A DNA stretch of 64,000 nt, from the NCBI RefSeq assembly GCF_902498065.1, contig NZ_CABVIR010000011.1, positions 1-64,000 of the forward strand, read 5' to 3'. The notes under the pieces are model-generated. The model worked only from the letters and a program-made list of their open reading frames with translations, did no database searches and was not told where the DNA came from. The stretch is from Pseudomonas fluorescens. GTDB lineage: Bacteria; Pseudomonadota; Gammaproteobacteria; Pseudomonadales; Pseudomonadaceae. Of this stretch, positions 1-7,597 are shown in pieces (positions within the stretch are counted from its first letter, which is position 1; every line of letters begins with the position of its first letter). Made by a program: the position numbers and the translations under genes.

Positions 1-1028
1 ATGCCTTCGGCCGCCGCATCGCCAAAACCGTCGACGACCACACCACCGAATTCTTCTGGCAGGGCGACAACCTCGTCGCCGAAAGCAGCCGCGAGCATTA
101 CCGCAGCTACGTCTACGAACCCGGCACCTTCCGCCCCCTCGCCATGCTCGACGGCAAAGGCCCGCGCAAGGCCTGCCCGTTTTACTACCAACTCGACCAC
201 CTCGGCACACCGCAGGAACTGACGGATTACGGCGGCGAAATTGTCTGGTCGGCGAAGTACAACGCCTACGGCAAAGTTACGCATCTGGCGTTTGGCGGGG
301 GGGAGCAACTCGACCAACCGCTTCGATTCCAAGGCCAATACTTCGACAACGAGAGCGGCCTGCATTACAACCGGCATCGGTACTATGATCCGGAGGTGGG
401 GCGGTACCTGACGCCGGATCCGGTGAAGCTGGCGGGTGGGCTGAATCAGTATCGGTATGCGCTGAATCCGACGGGGTGGGTTGATCCGTTGGGGTTGAGC
501 GGGAATTGTCCGCCGCCGGATAAGCTTGGGTGTAGGGCGCCGGATGATGCATCTGGCGCTAAGGTTGATGAGGGTGAGCCTGAGTTACCGAGGCCTAAGT
601 TAAGTGCTGCGGAGCTTTCCGAGAACGAAATTAGACGGTTGGATAAAAGCCAGGGCATGCATATGGTGGGGAAACATAGTCCAGCGGTACCAGATGCCAA
701 ATGGAAGCAGCGAGCTATTGATGGTACGGATCCCATAACTGGTAGAACTCCTAAAAATAAAATAGGTAACCCCAGTTCTCGATTTTACAGCTGGGAACTG
801 ATGCATAAGGCTTATATCCTCGGAACCACGAGAACTGAACAAGGACTACCTCGTTTTACAGGAAAGGATAATAGAGATAATGACATTGTTCGGATGGAGC
901 TCCCCGGCGCAGGGGAAGGGTATAAGCCGAATTCAAAGTCGAAACAAAACCCGAAACTCGTTGAACTTAATGGGTTTGAAATGAAATTTGATAAATTTGG
1001 CGTGCCTTTCACGCTATATCCAAAGTAG
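1..1028 (+). CDS. RHS-repeat polymorphic toxin, C-terminal part (5' end outside window)
   Basis: The frame is open from the window edge (first full codon at base 3) to the TAG at 1026-1028, so the start lies upstream. The first ~160 residues carry the RHS/YD hallmarks: FFWQGDNLVAE, YYQLDHLGTPQELTD, the core-closing stretch RYYDPEVGRYLTPDP and the boundary motif VDPLGL near base 480-500. By family knowledge, the RHS core forms a shell around a variable C-terminal toxin and is cut after this motif. The ~175 residues after VDPLGL are therefore the toxin tip. They are rich in Lys and charged residues (HMVGKHSP, KWKQRAID, DPITGRTPKNK, SWELMHKAYILG) and are encoded by visibly A+T-richer DNA than the core, the usual sign of a swapped tip. 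I do not recognise the toxin fold; a nuclease or other basic effector is only a guess. The gene just downstream is the likely immunity gene. Export by type VI secretion is common for this family, but nothing in the window shows it. Confidence 0.9.
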   Translation, partial: AFGRRIAKTVDDHTTEFFWQGDNLVAESSREHYRSYVYEPGTFRPLAMLDGKGPRKACPFYYQLDHLGTPQELTDYGGEIVWSAKYNAYGKVTHLAFGGGEQLDQPLRFQGQYFDNESGLHYNRHRYYDPEVGRYLTPDPVKLAGGLNQYRYALNPTGWVDPLGLSGNCPPPDKLGCRAPDDASGAKVDEGEPELPRPKLSAAELSENEIRRLDKSQGMHMVGKHSPAVPDAKWKQRAIDGTDPITGRTPKNKIGNPSSRFYSWELMHKAYILGTTRTEQGLPRFTGKDNRDNDIVRMELPGAGEGYKPNSKSKQNPKLVELNGFEMKFDKFGVPFTLYPK

Positions 1029-1036
1029 GTAATACG

Positions 1037-1447
1037 ATGCTTATTGATCCTGGAACTGAGCAGCCATATATTCCGACACCTTCATATTTTTTAGGATGTT
1101 TCGATATATATGATCGTGAGGAGACCCTCGGAGAAGAGCTTGAGAGATACGACCCTAATAATCCAATAGATCGGGAGGAGTTAATACTGAAGTACTGCCT
1201 AACCAACAAGCGATCCTATCGTCACAGATATTTGCTTTATAAATGTTTAGAGGAGAGCCTTCAGGACAAGAATTACGATTTTCAGGCATTGCTTGAACAT
1301 GATCCTGAAGAGTATTCGTCTCTCCCCGATGGTTGGGACGAGATGAATTGTCCACGGTTATTTTTCGAAGACATCTTTCGCTTGGCGACTATTCAGTGGA
1401 AGGACGACCTCCACAAGGCCAGTCTTGAAGATCAATCAACCTGGTAA
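1037..1447 (+). CDS. Candidate immunity protein for the RHS toxin tip
   Basis: This ATG-started 136-residue acidic protein begins 8 bases after the toxin stop codon. It is rich in Asp/Glu (DIYDREETLGEELERYD, ALLEHDPEEYSS), has no signal peptide and no membrane segment, and its codon use is as A+T-rich as the toxin tip. Position, size, acidity and base composition are what is expected for the cytoplasmic immunity partner of a basic polymorphic toxin. I do not recognise a named immunity family. The ribosome site is weak (TAGGT in the toxin stop region), so translation may depend on coupling to the toxin gene. The function is inferred from context alone. Confidence 0.7.
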   Translation: MLIDPGTEQPYIPTPSYFLGCFDIYDREETLGEELERYDPNNPIDREELILKYCLTNKRSYRHRYLLYKCLEESLQDKNYDFQALLEHDPEEYSSLPDGWDEMNCPRLFFEDIFRLATIQWKDDLHKASLEDQSTW

Positions 1448-1480
1448 GACTTGTTATCTCTGAGACAGATAGATTTATGA

Positions 1481-1594
1481 CCGCTTCGCGCTCAATTCGC
1501 GAGCAGGCTCGTTCCTACAGGGTTGGAGTCGTGCCCAAAATTTTGGCGGAATGCCTCCATTCTGTAGGAGCAAGGCTTGCCCGCGAAGGCGGTC
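1481..1594. repeat. REPIN: two REP palindromes in inverted orientation
   Basis: Two Pseudomonas REP sequences face each other: TTCGCGAGCAGGCTCGTTCC at about 1497-1516 and TGTAGGAGCAAGGCTTGCCC at about 1563-1582. An inverted REP pair with a short spacer is the REPIN arrangement mobilised by RAYT-type transposases; no RAYT gene is in the window. It sits after the toxin-immunity pair and may protect the 3' end of that mRNA. A short reading frame through it (1477-1689) is not a gene. Confidence 0.85.
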
Positions 1595-1698
1595 TTACAG
1601 GCTGCGAAATTTCTGGGCAAGGTCGTCGGAAGTTTCCTTCAAGTTGTAGCGGTTTCCATGAACTGGTGCGCATCGGGCCACATCGATAGTCTCTAGCG

Positions 1699-1926
1699 GT
1701 CACTGCAAATTCAGTGACAGGGTGTGGAAGCCCTTCTATCGTTAGGCGCGTCAAGCGCCACCAGTTCGGCGTTTTTTATCGTCTGTGATTTATGGTGGCT
1801 GTGCGCGGGGCGCTTTCGAGTGCGCCGAGTGCCTAACGTCTCGGTCTTCCACACCTGCGTACAGCCGCCACCCATTGCGTGGAAGTGATTGTTGGCGGTC
1901 CAATTCATACGTTAGGAATCTGACTG
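1699..1926 (+). promoter_or_regulatory. Structured 5' leader with alternative pairings, upstream of the DUF6124-type gene
   Basis: Perfect helices visible in the sequence are: P0 1699-1705 with 1712-1718 (7 bp); P1 1721-1730 with 1846-1855 (GGTGTGGAAG/CTTCCACACC, 10 bp); P2 1740-1747 with 1831-1838 (CGTTAGGC/GCCTAACG); P3 1757-1763 with 1793-1799; P4 1809-1813 with 1822-1826; P5 1865-1870 with 1893-1898. P1 encloses P2, which encloses P3 and P4, giving a multibranched fold. Two regions have competing partners. GGTGGCTGT (1794-1802) can leave P3 to pair with 1861-1872. CGTTAGG recurs at 1910-1916 over the ribosome binding site and can replace the 5' strand of P2 by pairing with 1832-1838. From memory, very similar leaders precede related small genes elsewhere in Pseudomonas. 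Whether it is a riboswitch, a protein-binding leader or a separate small RNA is not known to me. Confidence 0.6.
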
Positions 1927-2250
1927 ATGACAACTCTTCACCCCGACCCACCCTACGAAAAGCCAGCCCCACCCCCCGAAAACCGCTTCATGGCGCTCAC
2001 CAGCAACTGCGACGACATGCCCACGCTGTTCGTCGATACCCGCGCACCGCTTGATGTTTTGTACGACGCGGCCAGCTATCGAATCCGCGCCGTCACCCAA
2101 GTCATGGAAAACCTGTCGATGCGCGGCTCGATCGAATGTCAGTCGTTCATCCTCAGTGATTTCGCCTTGCTCTGCGCCATTCCGTTGCGGGATGGGTGTG
2201 ATGTGCTGGATGTGTTGGGGCGGCGATTGAAAGCGCGGCGTTCGGAGTAG
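1927..2250 (+). CDS. DUF6124 (formerly DUF3077) family protein, Pseudomonas-specific, unknown function
   Basis: This is a 107-residue soluble protein. It has a Pro-rich N terminus (PDPPYEKPAPPPENRF), then SNCDDMPTLFVDTRAPLDVL, and a helical C-terminal half ending in IPLRDGCDVLDVLGRRL. I recognise it as the small DUF6124/DUF3077 family found in many copies in fluorescent pseudomonads; no biochemical function is known to me. The start ATG at 1927 follows TAGGAA at 1913-1918 with suitable spacing. That ribosome site lies in the second copy of CGTTAGG, which the leader can sequester, so translation is probably controlled by the leader. A palindrome follows the stop codon. Confidence 0.8.
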   Translation: MTTLHPDPPYEKPAPPPENRFMALTSNCDDMPTLFVDTRAPLDVLYDAASYRIRAVTQVMENLSMRGSIECQSFILSDFALLCAIPLRDGCDVLDVLGRRLKARRSE

Positions 2251-2265
2251 CGCCGATCGCTGTTG

Positions 2266-2291
2266 TGGCGAGGGAGCAAGCTCCCTCGCCA
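2266..2291. repeat. REP-like perfect palindrome
   Basis: A 12-bp perfect stem, TGGCGAGGGAGC (2266-2277) with GCTCCCTCGCCA (2280-2291), lies just after the DUF6124 gene. It belongs to the Pseudomonas REP type and could act as a transcription barrier or mRNA 3' stabiliser; no T-run follows, so it is not a standard terminator. Confidence 0.75.
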
Positions 2292-2297
2292 CCAAGA

Positions 2298-2370
2298 TCA
2301 AAAGATCAGAGCGTTCGGCAGCTACAGGGGAATCGCGTATATCTGAGCTGCCGAAGGCTGCGATCTTTTT
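2298..2370. repeat. Second-type REP inverted pair
   Basis: AGATCAGAGCGTTCGGCAGC near 2304-2323 and AGCTGCCGAAGGCTGCGATC near 2346-2365 are inverted copies of the AGATCGCAGCCTTCGGCAGC class of Pseudomonas repeats. A T-run follows the right copy (2366-2371), so it may also end plus-strand transcription between the convergent DUF6124 and EAL-GGDEF genes. Confidence 0.7.
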
Positions 2371-2378
2371 TGTGATTA

Positions 2379-4169
2379 TCAGCGCTGCCCGGTTAATAAC
2401 GCCTCTTCGCTAGCTGGCACCGCCAAACTATCAATCACATGCACGCTATACCCCGGCACATTTTTCGCGTGATGTTTGGCCTGCGACGCCATCTCCGCCA
2501 ACTGGCTCGCATCGAGTTGTCCGCAGGCCTGTGGATGCAAATGCACCACACCAATCGACAGCGATAACAACGGAAATTCCTGCCGCACACCCTGGCGGTT
2601 CGGGGCGATGAAGCAGCCGGCTTCCAGGTGTTCGGCGCGGTAGAAGCGTCGGCACTGACTTTGGAAATCGTCGAGCAACTGGGTCAGGCGTTTGCGCCAG
2701 TCTTCGGGGCCGAGCACCAGCAGAAAGTCATCACCGCCGATATGGCCGACGAAGTCGCGGGACGGGTCGACGCGATCATTCAGACATTGCGCCAGGCACA
2801 GCAGGACTTCGTCCCCGCGGCCGTAGCCGTAGATGTCGTTGAAGGGTTTGAAACTGTCGATGTCCACGTAGCAGATCACCGATTCCCGTTGCTGTTGCAG
2901 CAGGCGCGTCAGGCATTGCTGGATCGGTACATTGCCCGGCAGCAGGGTCAGCGGGTTGGCGTAGCGGGCCTGCTGGATCTTCAGTTCGGTAATCAGCTTC
3001 AGAACGTCGATCACCCGGCCCAACCCCAGATACCCGCCGTTCAGGGTAATGATGAAGTCCTCTTCAATGCGTTGTCGTGCGCGGCTGGTGATCAGCCGGC
3101 TGACCTGTTGCAGCGACTGGCTCATTTCGACGGCGAGAAAGTCATCGTTCATCAAGCGGCTGATGGGCTTGCGGGCGAACAGGTCGGTGGCAAAGGGTTT
3201 GAGCAGGGCGTCCGACAGCGAATGCCGATGGACAATGCCACAGGGGTGGCCTTGTTCATCAAGCACAGCCAGCGAGTTGAGGTTGGCTTGGCGACGGAAA
3301 GCTTCCAGTACCGTGGCAGTCGGCGTATTGCGCGCGACCGCTGGCTGATCGATCAAAAGAGCGCTGAGGTCGCTGCCTTCGTCGTTCAGCGCCACAGCGG
3401 AACTGTCCTGTTTGGGCATCAGGTTTCGCGCATCCCTTGGCGGATGTTCTTGAGGACGGCAGAGCAAGTAACCCTGAACCAGATCAACGCCCATATCGGT
3501 CAACACCGCGAGTTCCTCCGGCAGCTCGATACCTTCTGCAATCACTTGTGCCCGAGAGGCTTTGGCGATTTGCATGATGGAGCCTACAAATTCGCGCTTG
3601 AGTGCATCCTGATGGATACCGTCGATGAAGTGTCGATCGATCTTTACATAGTCAGGTCGCAGCTCAGACCACAGGCGCAGGCTCGAATAACCGGCGCCCA
3701 AATCATCCAGGGCAATGGAAAATCCCATCGCCCGATAGTGATGCAGCGCATTTTGCAACAGCTGGAAATCGTCGGTCGGCGTCTGTTCTGTCAGTTCGAT
3801 GACCACCTGGCTGGGCGGTATGCCGAAATCCTGCAGCAGTTGCAGGGTGCGACCCGGTTGATGAGCCGCTTCAAGCAGCGATTCCGGTGACACGTTGAGA
3901 AAGAGTTTGCCCGGCAGCTTTTGTTCATTGAAGCGCCGGCAAGCGCTCTCACGGCAGGCAATTTCCAGCTCGTTCAAACGGCCAGCCTGGCGGGCGACGG
4001 CGAACAAGGCGATAGGCGAGTGCAGCGGGCTGTTGGAGGGGCCGCGGCTGAGCGCTTCGTATCCGACAATGCGTCGTTCAGAGAGCGAAATGATTGGCTG
4101 GAACAGGCTGTGCAAACCGCTTTGAGTCAGTATTGAACTCAATGCACTCAGCTGTTCGGTAGTGGTCAT
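2379..4169 (-). CDS. c-di-GMP protein with EAL, CBS-pair and GGDEF domains
   Basis: A 596-residue cytoplasmic protein without membrane segments. The EAL domain (about 15-250) keeps the phosphodiesterase signature: EALSR, FLNVSPE, VIELTEQ, LDDLGAGYSSL, VKIDRHF, IAEGIE and QGYLL. A CBS pair (about 265-400: ATVLEAF, LAVLDEQGHPCGIVHR, DFIITLNGGYLGLG) may sense a nucleotide. The GGDEF domain (about 410-580) has GGDDF instead of GGDEF, and the inhibitory-site Arg is missing (PSRD in place of RxxD five residues upstream). I expect c-di-GMP hydrolysis, with the GGDEF domain degenerate or regulatory. The domain order and position beside prc match P. aeruginosa PA3258 as I remember it. The ATG at 4169 is the first Met. 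The gene is preceded by the prc terminator, so it has its own promoter. Confidence 0.9.
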   Translation of the reverse strand: MTTTEQLSALSSILTQSGLHSLFQPIISLSERRIVGYEALSRGPSNSPLHSPIALFAVARQAGRLNELEIACRESACRRFNEQKLPGKLFLNVSPESLLEAAHQPGRTLQLLQDFGIPPSQVVIELTEQTPTDDFQLLQNALHHYRAMGFSIALDDLGAGYSSLRLWSELRPDYVKIDRHFIDGIHQDALKREFVGSIMQIAKASRAQVIAEGIELPEELAVLTDMGVDLVQGYLLCRPQEHPPRDARNLMPKQDSSAVALNDEGSDLSALLIDQPAVARNTPTATVLEAFRRQANLNSLAVLDEQGHPCGIVHRHSLSDALLKPFATDLFARKPISRLMNDDFLAVEMSQSLQQVSRLITSRARQRIEEDFIITLNGGYLGLGRVIDVLKLITELKIQQARYANPLTLLPGNVPIQQCLTRLLQQQRESVICYVDIDSFKPFNDIYGYGRGDEVLLCLAQCLNDRVDPSRDFVGHIGGDDFLLVLGPEDWRKRLTQLLDDFQSQCRRFYRAEHLEAGCFIAPNRQGVRQEFPLLSLSIGVVHLHPQACGQLDASQLAEMASQAKHHAKNVPGYSVHVIDSLAVPASEEALLTGQR

Positions 4170-4182
4170 GGCAATCTCTGGC

Positions 4183-4222
4183 GAAAAAAAAAAGGACTGA
4201 GAGCCAAAGCTCTCAGTCCTTT
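4183..4222 (-). terminator. Rho-independent terminator of prc
   Basis: A 14-bp perfect stem (4191-4204 with 4209-4222, loop CAAA) is followed on the minus strand by a run of T (the A-run at 4183-4193 on the plus strand). It lies between the end of prc and the start of the EAL-GGDEF gene, so the two genes are separate transcription units. Confidence 0.92.
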
Positions 4223-4302
4223 ATTTCACGACAGAATGATGACTGTTTGATGACGCTAAGGAAGAGTCAGCATTAAATTGCCATCATCTTGCACGTCACC
4301 AC

Positions 4303-6384
4303 TCAGTGCTTGGCGACTGCGGTGTTGAGTTTCAGGTAGTCCAACAGAATGCGACCGGTTTCGCTCAGGTAGGCATCGTCTTCTGGTTTGGTCTTGTCCG
4401 GCTCGGCCGCCAGGGCATCTTCGTCTTCTTTTTTCAGCTCTTTGAGCGGTTCTTCGCCTTTGGCTTTGCGACGGATGTTTTCCATCGCCAGTTGCTTGGC
4501 TTCGATATCGCTGTGTTGCGCACGACGTTCAGCTTCATTGAGGCTGACGGTTTTTTCTGTCATCAGTTTCTGCGCCAGGGCCAATTTGTCGCGGATGAAC
4601 ACGAACTCCGCATCCTTGGTCGAACGTACGTCATGCTCGGACTTGAGCTGCGCAATGTACGGTTTGAACGGATCGATCGCAGGCTTGATGGCCGCGCGGA
4701 TGGTGTCCCACGGCATGGCTTCCGGCAAGGCACTCTCGCCAATTTCCTTGGTGTCAATGATCGACGGGTAATCGATGTCCGGCAGTACGCCCTGATGCTG
4801 GGTGCTCTGCCCGGAAACCCGGTAGAACTTGGCCAGGGTCAGTTTCAGTTCGCCATGGTTCAGCGGCTGAATGGTCTGCACGGTGCCTTTGCCGAAGGTC
4901 TGGCCGCCAATGATCAGCGCGCGGTGGTAGTCCTGCATGGCGCCGGCAAAAATCTCCGAGGCCGAGGCGGACAAGCGGTTGACGAGCAACGCCATCGGGC
5001 CTTTGTAGAACGCGCCCGGGTTTTCATCTTCGAGCACATCGACCCGGCCATCGGCGTTACGCACGAGTACGGTCGGCCCCTTGTCAATGAACAGACTGGT
5101 CAGCTCGGTGGCTTCCTGCAAGGAACCGCCGCCGTTGTTGCGCAGGTCGATGACCACGCCGTCGACCTTGTCTTTCTGCAACTCGGTCAACAGTTTCTTG
5201 ACGTCGCGCGTGGTGCTCTTGTAGTCCGGATCGCCGGCACGGAAGGCCTTGAAGTCGAGGTAGAAGGCCGGGATCTCGATGACGCCGAGCTTGTAGTCCT
5301 TGCCGTCCTGTTTCAGGTTGAGAACCGACTTCTTCACTGCCTGATCTTCAAGCTTCACCGCTTCGCGGGTGATCGGCACGATCTTGGTGGTCTGGTCGTT
5401 CGGCGCATTGCTGGCCGGGATGACCTCCAGGCGCACCACGGTGCCTTTCGGGCCACGGATCAGCTTGACCACTTCGTCCAGGCGCCAGCCAACCACGTCG
5501 ACCATCTCTTTGTTGCCCTGGGCAACGCCGATGATCTTGTCGGCCGGTGCGACCTGCTTGGTCTTGTCGGCAGGGCCGGCAGGCACCAGGCGCACAACTT
5601 TCACCTGGTCGTTATCGCTCTGCAACACAGCGCCAATGCCTTCGAGGGACAGGCTCATGTTGATGTCGAAGTTTTCCGCATTATCCGGCGACAGATAGTT
5701 GGTGTGCGGGTCGTAGGACATGGCGAAGGTGTTGATGTACGCCTGGAAGATGTCTTCCGCGCGGGTCTGGTCCAGGCGAGCGAGCTGATTCTTGTAGCGC
5801 TTGGTCAGCGTTTCCTGAATCTGCTTGGGTTCTTTGCCCGCAATCTTCATCCGCAGTACTTCATCCTTGACGCGTTTGCGCCACAGGTCGTCGAGCTCTG
5901 CGGTGGACTTGAGCCAAGGAGCGTCCTTGCGGTCTATCAGCAAGGTTTCCTTGGCGGTGAAGTCGATCTTGTCGACGCCCTTGTTCAGCTCTGCAAGGGC
6001 AAAGTCCAGACGCGTTTTTACGCGGTCCAGGTAGCGCTTGTAGATGGTGAAACCGGCATTGAGGTCGCCGCTTTTGAGGAAGTCGTCGAACTGGGTTTTC
6101 CACTTGTCGAATTCGGCAATGTCGCTGGCCATGAAGTAGCTGCGCGACGGATCCAGCAGCTTGAGGTAGCTGTCGTAGATGATTACAGAGCGCGCGTCGT
6201 CGAGCGGCGGCTTGCTGTAATGGTGACGCTTGAGCAACTCGACGACATTCAGACTGGCGATCACTTCGTCACGATCTGGCTGAAGCTTGTCCCAGCTATT
6301 GGCTGCGAACGTATTGCTCGACATCGGCAGCAGGCCGATACCAATAAATAGGGCGAGGGCGGTGCTGGGGAACAGATGCTTCAT
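4303..6384 (-). CDS. prc: Tail-specific periplasmic protease Prc (carboxy-terminal processing protease, S41)
   Basis: A 693-residue exported protease that degrades periplasmic proteins with apolar C-terminal tails. The chosen start gives a clean signal peptide (MKHLFPSTALALFIGIGLLP...FAANS); upstream in-frame Met codons lack a ribosome site and would put ~29 charged residues before it. An N-terminal helical domain precedes a PDZ domain (LSLEGIGAVLQ ... VAPADKIIGV). The S41 serine-lysine active site is NRLSASASEIFAGA (Ser) and GGQTFGKGTVQ (Lys). A charged C-terminal extension has the usual length. In P. aeruginosa the orthologue AlgO/Prc affects alginate by degrading mutant MucA, and Prc also controls peptidoglycan hydrolases in enteric bacteria. 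A strong terminator follows. The gene is divergent from the quinone oxidoreductase gene. Confidence 0.95.
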   Translation of the reverse strand: MKHLFPSTALALFIGIGLLPMSSNTFAANSWDKLQPDRDEVIASLNVVELLKRHHYSKPPLDDARSVIIYDSYLKLLDPSRSYFMASDIAEFDKWKTQFDDFLKSGDLNAGFTIYKRYLDRVKTRLDFALAELNKGVDKIDFTAKETLLIDRKDAPWLKSTAELDDLWRKRVKDEVLRMKIAGKEPKQIQETLTKRYKNQLARLDQTRAEDIFQAYINTFAMSYDPHTNYLSPDNAENFDINMSLSLEGIGAVLQSDNDQVKVVRLVPAGPADKTKQVAPADKIIGVAQGNKEMVDVVGWRLDEVVKLIRGPKGTVVRLEVIPASNAPNDQTTKIVPITREAVKLEDQAVKKSVLNLKQDGKDYKLGVIEIPAFYLDFKAFRAGDPDYKSTTRDVKKLLTELQKDKVDGVVIDLRNNGGGSLQEATELTSLFIDKGPTVLVRNADGRVDVLEDENPGAFYKGPMALLVNRLSASASEIFAGAMQDYHRALIIGGQTFGKGTVQTIQPLNHGELKLTLAKFYRVSGQSTQHQGVLPDIDYPSIIDTKEIGESALPEAMPWDTIRAAIKPAIDPFKPYIAQLKSEHDVRSTKDAEFVFIRDKLALAQKLMTEKTVSLNEAERRAQHSDIEAKQLAMENIRRKAKGEEPLKELKKEDEDALAAEPDKTKPEDDAYLSETGRILLDYLKLNTAVAKH

Positions 6385-6524
6385 GCTGATTCGACGCGGG
6401 GACAATTGATCACGCATATTAGGCCGTCTTTGAAGTCGCCGGTTCCACAAAGGGCCGGTCACATAATGCAAGAAAGCCCGGAGCTACAGCTACGGGCTCA
6501 GTCCAGACTCACTATGGAGGCACT

Positions 6525-7487
6525 GTGAAAGCATTGCAAGGCGTGGAAGGTCAAGTGGAGTGGCTTGAAGAGCCCAGTCCTACATGTGATGTAGGGCAAG
6601 TTCGCATTCGGGTAGCGGCAGCGGGCCTCAATCGCGCCGATTTGTTACAGAAGGCGGGACTTTATCCGCCACCGCCGGGGGCCAGTCAGGTACTGGGTCT
6701 GGAGTGTTCCGGGGTGATCAGCGAGGTCGGCCCTGGCTCGTCGTGGCAGGTCGGTGATCGGGTCTGTGCCTTGCTGGCCGGGGGCGGGATGGCCGAAGAG
6801 GTGGTTGTCGACGGACGGCATGTTCTACCGGTGCCCGAAGGATTGTCCCTGGTAGAGGCGGCAGCGCTACCCGAAGTCTATGCGACCGTTTGGCTGAATT
6901 TGTTTCAATTGGCCGCGCTCAAGCCGGGTGAGAAAGTTCTTCTGCACGCCGGAGCAAGTGGAATCGGTTCAGCTGCCATTCAGCTGTGCAAGGCGTTTGG
7001 CAACCCGTGCTGGGTCAGCGTCGGTTCTGCCGAGCGGCTGGCTTACTGCGAAGCGCTGGGTGCCCAGGGTGGCGTGGTACGCACCGACGAACTTGAAAGC
7101 TTGAGCGACCTGGGTCCGTTCGATGTGATTCTCGACCCGGTCGGCGGCAACTACGCTGCACTGAATCTGAAGCTGCTGGCCCGTGATGGCCGTTGGGTGC
7201 TGATCGGCTTGATGGGCGGCCGTGAGGCAAAACTGGATCTGGCGCAGGTACTGGCCAAACGTGCGCAGTTGCTGGGTTCGACCTTGCGCAACCGGGACGA
7301 TCAGTTCAAGGCGGATCTGTTCAGTGATCTGAGCCAGCATGTCTGGCCGTTATTTGCCGAAGGGCGGTTGAGCCCGCAGTTGGCGAAGACCTTCCCGATC
7401 AAGGATGCCGAAGCGGCGTTTGCCGAGTTGGCGACGAACAAGGTGGCGGGGAAGTTGGTGTTGGTGATCGACGAAAGCCTTACTTGA
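6525..7487 (+). CDS. NAD(P)H quinone oxidoreductase, zinc-independent MDR superfamily (PIG3-like)
   Basis: A 320-residue cytoplasmic enzyme of the medium-chain dehydrogenase superfamily. It has an N-terminal GroES-like domain (AAGLNRADLLQKAG, GLYPPPPGASQVLGLE) and a Rossmann domain with VLLHAGASGIGSAAIQL at about 140. The structural and catalytic zinc ligands of alcohol dehydrogenases are absent, which fits the quinone oxidoreductase/PIG3 group that reduces quinones with NADPH. The start is GTG at 6525, preceded by a strong ribosome site TGGAGG at 6515-6520. It is divergent from prc and converges on the HAD gene, with a REPIN between them. The physiological quinone is unknown. Confidence 0.9.
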   Translation: MKALQGVEGQVEWLEEPSPTCDVGQVRIRVAAAGLNRADLLQKAGLYPPPPGASQVLGLECSGVISEVGPGSSWQVGDRVCALLAGGGMAEEVVVDGRHVLPVPEGLSLVEAAALPEVYATVWLNLFQLAALKPGEKVLLHAGASGIGSAAIQLCKAFGNPCWVSVGSAERLAYCEALGAQGGVVRTDELESLSDLGPFDVILDPVGGNYAALNLKLLARDGRWVLIGLMGGREAKLDLAQVLAKRAQLLGSTLRNRDDQFKADLFSDLSQHVWPLFAEGRLSPQLAKTFPIKDAEAAFAELATNKVAGKLVLVIDESLT

Positions 7488-7500
7488 CAACACCGAACCT

Positions 7501-7587
7501 GTGGGAGCGGGCTTGCCCGCGATGAACGATGACGCAGCTATCACAGACATACCGCGTCGCCTGAATCGCGGACAAGTCCGCTCCCAC
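7501..7587. repeat. REPIN between convergent genes
   Basis: GTGGGAGCGGGCTTGCCCGC at 7501-7520 is repeated in inverted orientation with mismatches at about 7566-7587 (TCGCGGACAAGTCCGCTCCC and two more bases). It fills the gap between the converging oxidoreductase and HAD genes, where it can act as a two-way 3'-end hairpin. Confidence 0.88.
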
Positions 7588-7597
7588 CGGATCTGCG

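Noticed and set aside
1477..1689. Short frame through the REPIN after the toxin-immunity pair
   Set aside because: It consists of repeat DNA and has no ribosome site.
2628..3890. A 420-residue open frame opposite the EAL-CBS-GGDEF gene
   Set aside because: Antisense shadow; no ribosome site or domain, and the minus strand has complete EAL and GGDEF motifs.
4306..6351. A 681-residue open frame opposite prc
   Set aside because: Shadow of prc codon bias; prc has clear family motifs and a terminator on its strand.
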